Shown here piece after piece: positions 9,320 to 16,838 of a stretch of 64,000 bases of DNA. The translations under genes were made by a program, and so were the position numbers. The notes under the pieces were generated by a model. It searched no databases. It worked only from the letters and a program-made list of their open reading frames with translations, and was not told the DNA's origin. Source of the DNA: Solirubrobacter sp963837485 (lineage in GTDB: Bacteria; Actinomycetota; Thermoleophilia; Solirubrobacterales; Solirubrobacteraceae); contig CAWINP010000001.1 in assembly GCA_963837485.1 (NCBI GenBank), positions 124,001 to 188,000 of the forward strand. The letters run 5' to 3'. Within the stretch, counting starts at the first letter, position 1, and each line of letters begins with the position of its first letter.

Positions 9320-9905
9320 CGGCGGTAATGATCAGCTCGGCGACGGTGTCGAGCGCGATCGCCGTCGAGTCGATCACGAGGTGGTAGAGCGCGGGGTCGC
9401 GAGCGTCGGCGCTGTAGAAGTGCCGCACGTATGCCTCGCGCGCGCGGTCGCTCTCGCGGCGTATCCGCTCGGCGTCGGAGCGGTCGAGCCCGCCGAGCCT
9501 CATCGCCTGCTCGACCCGCCGCTCCTGCGGCCCGTCGAGGCGCACGTGCAGCGCGTCCGGGTGGTCGCGCAACACGAGCGCGCCCGCGCGGCCGAGCACG
9601 ACCTCGCCGCGCGGCGCGTGCTCGAGGATGATGCGCTCGGTCTCGCGCCGGTAGTCCTCGCCGGCCAGTACGCCGGCCTGCACGAGCGCGCCGGCCAGCT
9701 CGGGCAGCAGCGCGAACGAGGACGCGAGCCGGCCGATCGCGTCCCCGAGCGCCTCGTCGTGCGCGAGCGCGTCGTCGAGCGGCACGGCGAGCCGCTCCGC
9801 GACGCGCGCCGGGATCGCGCGATCGAGCAGCTCGACGCCGAGGCGCTCGGCCACGGCGGGCGCTACGCGGCTGCCGCCGGCGCCGAAGGCAGCGGAGATC
9901 GTCAC
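9309..9905 (-). CDS. Cytidylate kinase-like family protein
   Basis: A protein of about 198 residues starting at GTG 9905 with VTISAAFGAGGSRVA, a P-loop-like nucleotide-binding motif (GAGGS), then VAERLGVELLDRAIP. The later segments VVLGRAGALVLRD and HVRLDGPQERRVEQAMR match the cytidylate kinase-like family (Cytidylate_kin2). Such proteins are presumed NMP kinases, but many are uncharacterised. The frame is open upstream, but those residues do not look like protein and the homologous part begins at this GTG. Confidence 0.82.
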   Translation of the reverse strand: MTISAAFGAGGSRVAPAVAERLGVELLDRAIPARVAERLAVPLDDALAHDEALGDAIGRLASSFALLPELAGALVQAGVLAGEDYRRETERIILEHAPRGEVVLGRAGALVLRDHPDALHVRLDGPQERRVEQAMRLGGLDRSDAERIRRESDRAREAYVRHFYSADARDPALYHLVIDSTAIALDTVAELIITAATR

Positions 9906-9972
9906 GAGCGCGGGCGTGCGGGCAGCGTAACGCCGGCCGCGTGAGGAGCGGGCAGCCTGCCACCCTGGAGGC

Positions 9973-11208
9973 GTGGTCCGTGCTCGCCGTTCACGCCTGG
10001 CGCTCGTCGCCGGTGCGCTGATCGCCGCCGTCGCGGCGGCGCTGCTGCTGCGCGGCGGGTCCGCGCCCGAGCACGCGGTTCCCACGGTTCCCGCCCCGAA
10101 GGGGAGCAAGCCGTTCGCCGACCCGTACGCGTGGACGCCGGACCGCTCGGGCGACTTCTCGCGCCGCGCCGCGGCCGGGACCGCGCCGATCCTCTACGAG
10201 CGCTCGCCCGGCGGCGTCTCGGCGTCGGCCGCGCGAGTGGCGCGCTACCGGCCGCAGATCGAGGCGGCGGCGAAGGCCGCGGGCGTGAGCCCGGACCGGC
10301 TCGAGGGTCTCGTGTTCCTCGAGAGCGCCGGGCGGCCGGACGCGATGGCCGGCGGGACGGAGGGCGCCGCCGGGCTGACCCAGATCCTCGCCGAGACCGG
10401 CCAGAACCTGCTCGGCATGAAGGTCGACGTCTCCCGCAGCGCGCGCTACACGCGCCGGATCGCGCGGGCGACGAGCGTCCGCCGGGTGGCCGCGCTGGAG
10501 CGCGCGCGGGCGCGCGTGGACCAGCGCTTCGACCCGCGCTCGGCGCTCGCCGCCACCGGCCGCTACCTGGCGATCGCCCGCAAGCGCTTCGGCCGCGAGG
10601 ACCTGGCGTTCGTCTCCTACCACATGGGGATCGGCAATCTCGAGGGCGTCCTGCGCGCCTACGGAGGCGGCAGCGTGCCGTACGCGCAGCTGTACTTCGA
10701 CTCGACGCCGCTGCGCCACGCCGCCGCCTACGCGCGGCTCGCCGGCTTCGGCGACGACTCGTCGAACTACTTCTGGAAGATCGGCGCCGCCGAGGCGATC
10801 ATGCGCCAGTTCCGGACCGACCCGGCCGCGCTGGCCCGCCAGTCCGGGCTCGCCATGCCGCCGGCGCCGCCGCCGGCCTCGGGGCCGGAGCGCGCGCTGC
10901 GCAGCGTGTCCGGCCTGCGCGTCCGGCCGGGGGCGAAGCTGCGGGCGGAGGCGGCGGCGCTCGCGCTCTACATGGGCGCCGAGGTGCAGGCGATCTCCCA
11001 CGACCCCGCGCTCAGCGTCACCGGCACGGCGGATGCGACCTTCGGCGTCTCGCGCCGCTATGCCTCGCACGCCCAGGCGCTCGCTTTCCAGTACGTTCTC
11101 GATCGTCTGCGTGTGCTCAACGTGATCGAGTGGTCGCGGAGCCCGCGCGAGATCCGCGTCACGGCGTTCAAGGACGCCGCGGCGCTGGAGCCGTTGCTGG
11201 AGCGATGA
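9973..11208 (+). CDS. Lytic transglycosylase (SLT domain), membrane-anchored
   Basis: A 411-residue peptidoglycan hydrolase. The N-terminus is a signal anchor (LALVAGALIAAVAAALLL, about residues 9-26) with a basic N-region, followed by a linker. The SLT/goose-lysozyme-like domain has the catalytic Glu117 in VFLESAGRP and the supporting AGLTQI and FVSYHMGIGNLEGV motifs. The C-terminal part (about 300-411) has a 'SVTGTADATFGVSRRY' segment of unknown role. The initiator is GTG. Its stop overlaps the dehalogenase ATG by four bases, so the two are translationally coupled. Confidence 0.88.
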   Translation: MVRARRSRLALVAGALIAAVAAALLLRGGSAPEHAVPTVPAPKGSKPFADPYAWTPDRSGDFSRRAAAGTAPILYERSPGGVSASAARVARYRPQIEAAAKAAGVSPDRLEGLVFLESAGRPDAMAGGTEGAAGLTQILAETGQNLLGMKVDVSRSARYTRRIARATSVRRVAALERARARVDQRFDPRSALAATGRYLAIARKRFGREDLAFVSYHMGIGNLEGVLRAYGGGSVPYAQLYFDSTPLRHAAAYARLAGFGDDSSNYFWKIGAAEAIMRQFRTDPAALARQSGLAMPPAPPPASGPERALRSVSGLRVRPGAKLRAEAAALALYMGAEVQAISHDPALSVTGTADATFGVSRRYASHAQALAFQYVLDRLRVLNVIEWSRSPREIRVTAFKDAAALEPLLER

Positions 11209-12083
11209 CCGACGCGATCCGAACCCCCGACGTGCTGCTCGACGGGCTGCCGGACTTCCCCTGGGCGGCGCGCTTCCGCGCTTACGAGGGGCTGCGGCTG
11301 GCACACGTCGACGAGGGCGACGGGTCGCCGGTGGTCATGTGGCACGGCGAGCCGACGTGGAGCTTCCTGTGGCGCAAGGTCGCCCGGCCGCTGCTGGAGG
11401 CCGGCCATCGCGTGATCCTGCCGGACCTGCCGGGCTTCGGCCGCTCCGACAAGCCGATCGACCCCGCCTGGTACTCCTACGACCGCCACGTGCACGCGAT
11501 GGGCGCGCTGCTGGAGGAGCTCGACGTGCGCGGCGCGACATTCGTGATGCACGACTGGGGCGGGCCGATCGGCCTGCGGCTGGCCGTGGAGCACGCCGAC
11601 CGCGTCGACCGCCTGGTGCTGATGGACACCGGCCTGTTCACCGGCACGCAGCCGATGAGCGAGACCTGGCATGCGTTCAGGGCGTTCGTCGAGCGCGCCG
11701 AGGAGCTGCCGGTCGGCTTTCTCGTGCGGCGCGGCTGCGCCGTCGATCCGGGCGACCACGTGGCCGCCGCCTACGACGCGCCGTTCCCGAGCGAGGCGAG
11801 CAAGGCGGGAGCGCGCGCGTTTCCCGCGATCCTTCCTTTGACACCTGACGCACCGGGCGCCGAGGCCGGCGCCCGCGTGCTCGCCGCGCTGCGCGAGGAC
11901 CGGCGGCCGATGCTGATGCTGTGGGGAGAGAAGGACCTCCCGCTGCCGCCGCGCGCGGGCGAGGCGTTCGCGAGCGCGCTCGGGCGCCCGGCGCCCACGC
12001 CGATCGCGGGCGCCGGCCACTACCTCCAGGAGGACCGCGGCGAGCTCGTCGGCCAGACCATCGCCGACTGGCTCGGAACCTAG
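11205..12083 (+). CDS. Haloalkane dehalogenase-like alpha/beta hydrolase
   Basis: A 292-residue cytoplasmic alpha/beta hydrolase with the features of haloalkane dehalogenases, which hydrolyse C-halogen bonds. Visible are the oxyanion motif HGEPTWSFLW (residues 47-56), the nucleophile Asp117 with halide-binding Trp118 in MHDWGGPIG, an acid candidate Asp244 in WGEKD and His272 in GAGHYLQED. An aspartate rather than serine nucleophile next to Trp separates it from ordinary esterases. The substrate is unknown. Its ATGA overlap with a lytic transglycosylase gene has no obvious functional logic. Confidence 0.87.
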   Translation: MTDAIRTPDVLLDGLPDFPWAARFRAYEGLRLAHVDEGDGSPVVMWHGEPTWSFLWRKVARPLLEAGHRVILPDLPGFGRSDKPIDPAWYSYDRHVHAMGALLEELDVRGATFVMHDWGGPIGLRLAVEHADRVDRLVLMDTGLFTGTQPMSETWHAFRAFVERAEELPVGFLVRRGCAVDPGDHVAAAYDAPFPSEASKAGARAFPAILPLTPDAPGAEAGARVLAALREDRRPMLMLWGEKDLPLPPRAGEAFASALGRPAPTPIAGAGHYLQEDRGELVGQTIADWLGT

Positions 12084-12952
12084 GCGGCCTGGGCCTCCTC
12101 GGGCTCCTCGACGGCGGGCGCGCTCTCGGCCGCGCGCGCCTCGTAGGCGGCGCGGGCGCGGGGGTCGGTCGCGGCCACGCGGTCGGAGTTCATCGCGCGC
12201 GAGACCCACTCGCGCCACGCGCGAGGGAGGATCGCGCCGAACGCGATCAGCGGCCCGAGCCGGCGCGGGACCCAGACATCGAAGCGCGGGAGCCTCAGCG
12301 CGTCGACAGTGGCCGCGGCGATCTCCTCGGGCGTGACGCGCTTGACGCCGCGCAGGTCCGGCACGCCGGAGGCCAGCTCGGTGCGCGCGAACCCCGGCAT
12401 CACGACGGTGACCTCGACGCCGGACCCGCGCAGCTCCATCCGCACGGCCTCCGAGAGCCCGATCACGCCGTGCTTGGTCGCCACGTAGGTGGCCAGGCCC
12501 GGCGCGGCGGCGCGGCCGGCGAGCGAGGCGACGTTGACGATGTGGCCCGTGTTGCGCGGGCGCATCCGCCGCATCGCCTCCTGCGTGCCGTGGATGACGC
12601 CGTGCAGGTTGATCTCCAGCTGGCGGGTGATGCTCGCGTCCGACTCCTCCTCGAGCGGCTGCAGCGGCATGATCCCGGCGTTGTTGACGAGGATGTCCAG
12701 CGGGCCGAGGCGCTGCTCGACCTCGTCGAGGAAGGCGGTGAAGCCCGGCCGGTCGGTCACGTCGAGTGCGAGGCCGAGCGAGCGGCCGGGGAGCTGCGCG
12801 GCGGCGGCCTCGGCGGCCGCCGCGTCGAGATCTCCGATCGCCACCAGCGCTCCCTGGCGCGCGAGTCCATGCGCGATCGCGTTGCCGATGCCACGGGCGC
12901 CGCCCGTGACGACGGCCACCTTGCCGTTCAGTGAGCGCGGGGTCTTGGCCAT
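12080..12952 (-). CDS. SDR family oxidoreductase
   Basis: A 290-residue NAD(P)-dependent short-chain dehydrogenase. The cofactor motif TGGARGIG is near residues 16-23, NNAG follows and the catalytic YxxxK is YVATK. The substrate-loop and C-terminal region (PGFARTELASGV, VWVPRRLGPLIAFGAILPR) resembles actinobacterial SDRs linked to lipid or alcohol metabolism. The start at 12952 has a good Shine-Dalgarno (AGGAG, eight bases upstream). A perfect inverted repeat ACGTCA/TGACGT lies 29 bases upstream and may be its operator. The tail is Ala/Glu-rich. It overlaps the convergent dehalogenase stop by four bases. Confidence 0.92.
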   Translation of the reverse strand: MAKTPRSLNGKVAVVTGGARGIGNAIAHGLARQGALVAIGDLDAAAAEAAAAQLPGRSLGLALDVTDRPGFTAFLDEVEQRLGPLDILVNNAGIMPLQPLEEESDASITRQLEINLHGVIHGTQEAMRRMRPRNTGHIVNVASLAGRAAAPGLATYVATKHGVIGLSEAVRMELRGSGVEVTVVMPGFARTELASGVPDLRGVKRVTPEEIAAATVDALRLPRFDVWVPRRLGPLIAFGAILPRAWREWVSRAMNSDRVAATDPRARAAYEARAAESAPAVEEPEEAQAA

Positions 12953-12980
12953 GGGGAGCTCTCCTGAGGTTCTGGACGCA

Positions 12981-12998
12981 ACGTCAATAGTCTGACGT
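12981..12998. promoter_or_regulatory. Inverted repeat upstream of the SDR gene, candidate operator
   Basis: A perfect ACGTCA-N6-TGACGT repeat sits between the SDR start (12952) and the stop of the methyltransferase gene (13000). Position and symmetry fit a dimeric regulator site. No regulator gene is adjacent, so the binding protein is unknown. Confidence 0.5.
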
Positions 12999-12999
12999 A

Positions 13000-13716
13000 T
13001 CAAGGGTAGGCGACGACGACCCGATAGCCCAGGTCCAGCGACTCGCGTTCCAGGAGATCTGCATGGCGTTGCGCCCATGCGCCCGAATCCAGATCGGCGC
13101 GCAGCGCGCCGAACGCGCGGGCCTTGACCGCCTCCGGGAGCAGCTCCAGTGAGGAGATCGCGCGCCGGGCCAGCGGATCGAGGTACATCTCGGGCCGGCG
13201 CCAGTAGGCGCCCTGGAAGCCGTCGCGGCAGTCGTGCGGGATCTCGACCACGCCCGGCTCGCCGAGCTCCTCCGGCAGCGGAAAGCGCCGGACGTCGAGG
13301 TCGCCCAGCTCCGGCAGGTACTCCTCGACCAGCCAAAGGTCGCGTACCCGCCGCGGATCCCAGGTGAAGATCACCACGCGCTCGCGCGCGACCCGGTGCA
13401 TCTCGGCCACGCCCCGGCGCCAGTCGGTCCAGTGGTGGACGGTCAGCACCGCCATCGCCGCGTCGAAGCTGTCGCCGGCGAACGGGAGCGCCTCGGCCAC
13501 GCCCTGAACCGCGTGCCGCCCGGCGGCGACGGTCATCGCCGGCTCCGGCTCGACCGCGGTGACCTCGCGATCGCGCGGCTCGTACGCACCCTGGCCGGCG
13601 CCCACGTTCACCACGGTGCGCGCGCCGCCCAGCCCGGCGTGGATCGCGGCGGCGATCCGAGGGTCCTCGCGCCGGTAGCGCGAGTACGCGGCCGCGGTGT
13701 CCGCGTACAGACTCAG
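13000..13716 (-). CDS. Class I SAM-dependent methyltransferase with apparent CTG start
   Basis: A protein of about 238 residues. The SAM-binding motif VVNVGAGQGAYEP is followed by the acidic loop (VTAVEPEP) and the motif III-like FDAAMAVLTVHHWTD, as in ubiE/bioC-type methyltransferases. The C-terminal part is divergent and the substrate unknown. No ATG, GTG or TTG occurs in frame between the upstream coding region and the conserved N-terminus. The best start is the CTG at 13716, which overlaps the TGA of the GNAT gene as CTGA. A second CTG lies two codons in. The arrangement implies translational coupling to the acetyltransferase. Start confidence is modest; the family call is firm. Confidence 0.82.
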   Translation of the reverse strand: MSLYADTAAAYSRYRREDPRIAAAIHAGLGGARTVVNVGAGQGAYEPRDREVTAVEPEPAMTVAAGRHAVQGVAEALPFAGDSFDAAMAVLTVHHWTDWRRGVAEMHRVARERVVIFTWDPRRVRDLWLVEEYLPELGDLDVRRFPLPEELGEPGVVEIPHDCRDGFQGAYWRRPEMYLDPLARRAISSLELLPEAVKARAFGALRADLDSGAWAQRHADLLERESLDLGYRVVVAYP

Positions 13717-14567
13717 AGGAAGGCCCCGCTCGGCAGGTACGGCGCGAACGGGCCCACGTCGCCGCCGGTGAACAGCGCGCCCGTGCCCGCGCGGAGCTCC
13801 AGTCCGGCGTCGAGACACACCGGCACGGCCCACGACTGCAGCGCGCTGAGCGACTCGACGGCGATCTTGTGGCCCTCCAGCCGGGCGAGCGCGCCGCGCA
13901 GGACATCGCGCGCGCCGTCCTCGTCGAACGCCGCGAGCTGCCGGACGCCGGAGTCGGAGCGGATCATCGCGTAGCCGCGGTCCTCGGCGACGACCAGCGT
14001 CAGCCCCATCTCCTGCATGGCGCCGATGTCGGGCCCGTGGGCGGCGCCGCGGGCGTGGCGGTCGGCGGCGTCGCACAGCGCCTGGTCGGCAAGCGAGCCC
14101 ACGCGCACCCCGTCGGGCGCCTCCACGCCGCGCGGCTCCCCCTCGGCGATGAACATCGGATGCCCCGTCAACCCGAGGCGCGCGTAGGACCGCAGCGCGC
14201 GCGGATCGCCGGAGGCCATGATGATCCAGCCTCGCGCCCGCGCGCCGTACTTCCATGCGGCCCGCAGCAGCGCGCGCCCGAGCCCGCCCGACTGGCGGTC
14301 CGGATGGACTACCAGCAGCGAGAGCCCCCAGACGCCCTCGCGCAGCAGCGCGATCGCGCAGCCGGTCAGGCGCCCGTCCTCCTCGGCCACCCAGCAACCG
14401 CCCGGATCGGTGCGGAGCGGGTGCAGATAGCGTGGCGGGACGGTCGACGGGTCCGGCTCGGGCTCGGGCTGCTCGCCGCGGGCGCGCGAGTAGGCGCGGA
14501 ACGTCACCATCGCCAGGTCGTGCGCGGCGTCGACGTCCTCCTCCCGCATCGGACGGATCATCTCCAC
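13713..14567 (-). CDS. GNAT family N-acetyltransferase
   Basis: A 284-residue acetyl-CoA-dependent acyltransferase. The N-terminal GNAT core contains the acetyl-CoA loop as VVHPDRQSGGLGRALL (Q/RxxGxG/A) and a following WKYGARARG helix. The C-terminal 150 residues form a second, degenerate GNAT-like half (ESLSALQSWAVPVCLDAGLEL), which is common in two-domain acetyltransferases. The acceptor is unknown. It is coupled to the downstream methyltransferase by a four-base overlap and is divergent from the alpha/beta hydrolase. Confidence 0.85.
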   Translation of the reverse strand: MEMIRPMREEDVDAAHDLAMVTFRAYSRARGEQPEPEPDPSTVPPRYLHPLRTDPGGCWVAEEDGRLTGCAIALLREGVWGLSLLVVHPDRQSGGLGRALLRAAWKYGARARGWIIMASGDPRALRSYARLGLTGHPMFIAEGEPRGVEAPDGVRVGSLADQALCDAADRHARGAAHGPDIGAMQEMGLTLVVAEDRGYAMIRSDSGVRQLAAFDEDGARDVLRGALARLEGHKIAVESLSALQSWAVPVCLDAGLELRAGTGALFTGGDVGPFAPYLPSGAFL

Positions 14568-14585
14568 AGCCTACGATTGAACTCC

Positions 14586-15416
14586 GTGCCCACCTTCACC
14601 CTCGACGGCCAGCGGCTCGCCTACACCATCCACGGGACCGGACCTCGCGTGACGGTGCTGCTGCACGGGCTGCTGTTCTCGCAGCGGATGCACGAGCAGC
14701 TGGCGGACGCGCTGGCCGAGCGCGGCAACCGCGTCGTCACGTTCGACCTGCTCGGCCACGGCGAGTCGGACCGCCCGCTGGAGATGTGGCGCTACTCGAT
14801 GCCGGACTTCGCCCGCGAGGTCGTGGCGCTGCTCGACCACCTCGGCGTGCCCGACGCGGTCGTGCTCGGCACCTCGCTGGGCGCCAACGTGACGCTCGAG
14901 GTCGCCGACGCGGCGCCGGAGCGGCTGCGCGGGATGGTGATCGAGATGCCGGTGCTCGACAATGCGCTGCTCGGCTCTGCGCTCGCGTTCACGCCGCTGA
15001 TGGCCGCGCTGACCGTGGGCGAGCCGGCGATGCGAGCGCTCGCTCGCGCCGCGCGGGCGGTCCCGCGCCGGCTGCTGCCGTGGCAGGCCGACATCCTGCT
15101 CGACTGGGTCCGCCAGGACCCGGCGCCGAGCGCCGCCGTGCTCCAGGGCCTGTTCTTCGGCCGCACGGCGCCGCCGCGTGCGCGCCGGCGCCAGATGCGC
15201 ACCCCGGCGCTCGTGATCGGTCACCAGCACGACCTCGTGCACCCGTTCTCGGACGCCGGCGAGCTCGCCGCCGAGCTGCCGAACGCCCGGCTGCTGCAGG
15301 CGAGCTCGCTGATCGAGCTGCGCGTGGCTCCCGCGCGCCTGACGAGCGAGATCGCCGGCTTCGTGGACGATTGTTGGAAGCCGCAACGCGCGCGGCGGCG
15401 AGCCGCGGCGTCCTAA
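14586..15416 (+). CDS. Alpha/beta hydrolase, catalytic His not evident
   Basis: A 276-residue alpha/beta-fold protein starting at GTG 14586, 18 bases from the divergent GNAT start. It has the oxyanion segment LLHGLLFSQRM and a nucleophile elbow GTSLGAN (Ser97), and HQHDLVHP near the usual acid position. The region where the catalytic histidine is expected reads SSLIELRVAPARL with no His. It may therefore use another residue or be non-hydrolytic. The last residues are Arg/Ala-rich. No pathway is implied by context. Confidence 0.83.
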   Translation: MPTFTLDGQRLAYTIHGTGPRVTVLLHGLLFSQRMHEQLADALAERGNRVVTFDLLGHGESDRPLEMWRYSMPDFAREVVALLDHLGVPDAVVLGTSLGANVTLEVADAAPERLRGMVIEMPVLDNALLGSALAFTPLMAALTVGEPAMRALARAARAVPRRLLPWQADILLDWVRQDPAPSAAVLQGLFFGRTAPPRARRRQMRTPALVIGHQHDLVHPFSDAGELAAELPNARLLQASSLIELRVAPARLTSEIAGFVDDCWKPQRARRRAAAS

Positions 15417-15448
15417 ACGGGCCGCGTCCCGCTACCCTCACGGCTCGC

Positions 15449-16156
15449 ATGTCCAGCCGCCAGGAAGAGAAGGAACGCCGGCGCCAGGAGCGCGAGGAGC
15501 GCGAGGCCGCCGACCGGGCGGCGGCCGGCCGCCGCAAGCGCCTGCAGTTCGCATTCGGGGGCCTTCTCGCCGTGCTGATCGTGGCCGGCGTGGCGGCGCT
15601 CGCCGCCGGAGCGTTCAGCGGCAACGACAGCAGCGGCGGCGGCGGTCCGGAGACGCCGAAGGGCGGCGCCGACATCCCGAGCGTGAAGGAGACCGACCTC
15701 ACGAAGGCCGTGGCGGCGGCCGGCTGCACGGTGTCGAACCCGAAGATCGAGGGCAACTCGCACGCGGACAAGGACTTCAAGGCGTCCGACTACAAGACCA
15801 ACCCGCCGACGTCCGGAAACCACAACCCGGTCTGGTATCAGGACGGCGAGTACGCGCCCGGCAACACGCCGCGGCTCGGCGAGCTGGTGCACCCGCTCGA
15901 GCACGGGCGGATCGAGATCCAGTACAAGAAGGGCACGCCCGAGCACACGGTCAAGCAGCTCGAGACGCTGTTCAAGTCGCTCGACGACGGCTATCACATG
16001 CTGCTGCTCGAGAACACGACGAACATGCCGTCCGCCGTCGCGGCGACCGCCTGGGGCCACCTCATGACCTGCCCGACGATGAACGACAAGGTCTTCGACG
16101 CGGTCCGCGCGTTTCGGGCCTCGTACATCAACAAGGGCCCCGAAGTCGTCCCCTAA
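15449..16156 (+). CDS. DUF3105 domain membrane-anchored protein
   Basis: A 235-residue protein. A strongly charged N-terminus (SRQEEKERRRQEREEREA) leads into one transmembrane helix (LQFAFGGLLAVLIVAGVAALAAGAF, about residues 31-55), a Gly/Ser linker and an extracytoplasmic DUF3105 domain. Domain landmarks are TNPPTSGNH, the LVHPLEHGRIEIQY segment and TAWGHLMTCP. DUF3105 proteins are common in actinobacteria and have no established function. The two His residues in the HPLEHG segment suggest possible metal binding, which is inference. It is convergent with the sugar transferase gene. Confidence 0.88.
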   Translation: MSSRQEEKERRRQEREEREAADRAAAGRRKRLQFAFGGLLAVLIVAGVAALAAGAFSGNDSSGGGGPETPKGGADIPSVKETDLTKAVAAAGCTVSNPKIEGNSHADKDFKASDYKTNPPTSGNHNPVWYQDGEYAPGNTPRLGELVHPLEHGRIEIQYKKGTPEHTVKQLETLFKSLDDGYHMLLLENTTNMPSAVAATAWGHLMTCPTMNDKVFDAVRAFRASYINKGPEVVP

Positions 16157-16181
16157 GTCGCGGGAGTTCACCCGCGGCGGG

Positions 16182-16838
16182 TCATTCGGACTCGCTCGTG
16201 GAACTCCCCGAAGGATCGCCCCCTGGGCGATCCGACTGCCATCCCCCGGTCTCGCCTCGGTACAGGCCGTGGCCGGTGACCGCCATGCGGGCGCTGAGCA
16301 GGATGATCCGCAGGTCGAGCCGCAGCGACGCGTGCTCCAGGTACCAGAGGTCGAGCTCGATGCGCTCCGGCCAGGGCAGTGACGCGCGGCCGTTGACCTG
16401 TGCCCAGCCGGTGAGGCCGGGACGCGCGTCGAGCCGGCGGCGCTGACGGTCGGTGTAGCGGTCGACCTGGGCCTGCAGCGTGGGGCGCGGGCCGACGAGC
16501 GACATCTCGCCGCGCAGCACGTTGGCCAGGTTCGGCAGCTCGTCGACCGACGTGCGGCGCAGGATCGCGCCGATGCGCGTGATCCGCGTGTCGCCCTCGT
16601 CGACCGCCATCCCCGCGCCCATTTGCTCGGCGCCGGAGACCATCGTGCGCAGCTTGTAGACCTCGAAGGCATGCCCGTCGCGGCCGACGCGGCGCTGGCG
16701 GTAGATCGGGTGGCCGTGCGTCTCCAGCCGCACGAGCAGTGCGGCGAGCGCGACGACCGGGGCGCTGAGGACGGCGAGCGTGCCCGCGACCAGCACGTCG
16801 AGCGCGCGCTTGCGTCGTGAATGCAGGTAGGAGGTCAG
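16182..16838 (-). CDS. Bacterial sugar transferase (undecaprenyl-phosphate sugar-1-phosphate transferase), apparent CTG start
   Basis: A protein of about 218 residues of the monotopic PGT family, which transfers a sugar-1-phosphate to undecaprenyl phosphate and so starts polysaccharide repeat units. Landmarks are the N-terminal RRKRALDVL and hydrophobic re-entrant helix, KLRTM, the catalytic DE pair in SVDELPNL, SLVGPRPTL and PGLTGWAQVNGR. No ATG/GTG/TTG precedes the conserved N-terminus. The likely start is CTG 16838, overlapping the TGA of the upstream GT2 gene as CTGA. Its C-terminal 15-20 residues are encoded by a palindromic repeat (16213-16233) and resemble the 21-residue product at 25955-26020. 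Confidence 0.88.
   Translation of the reverse strand: MTSYLHSRRKRALDVLVAGTLAVLSAPVVALAALLVRLETHGHPIYRQRRVGRDGHAFEVYKLRTMVSGAEQMGAGMAVDEGDTRITRIGAILRRTSVDELPNLANVLRGEMSLVGPRPTLQAQVDRYTDRQRRRLDARPGLTGWAQVNGRASLPWPERIELDLWYLEHASLRLDLRIILLSARMAVTGHGLYRGETGGWQSDRPGGDPSGSSTSESE
16213..16233. repeat. Palindromic repeat, copy A
   Basis: GGATCGCCC-CCT-GGGCGATCC is a perfect 9-bp stem with a three-base loop, within the last codons of the sugar transferase gene. The surrounding 40 bases align with copy B at 25992-26012 (shared GAACTC, CCC, AAG and the palindrome), and the palindrome also matches copy C at 59636-59654. In the minus-strand frame it encodes SDRPGGDPSGSST. Confidence 0.7.
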
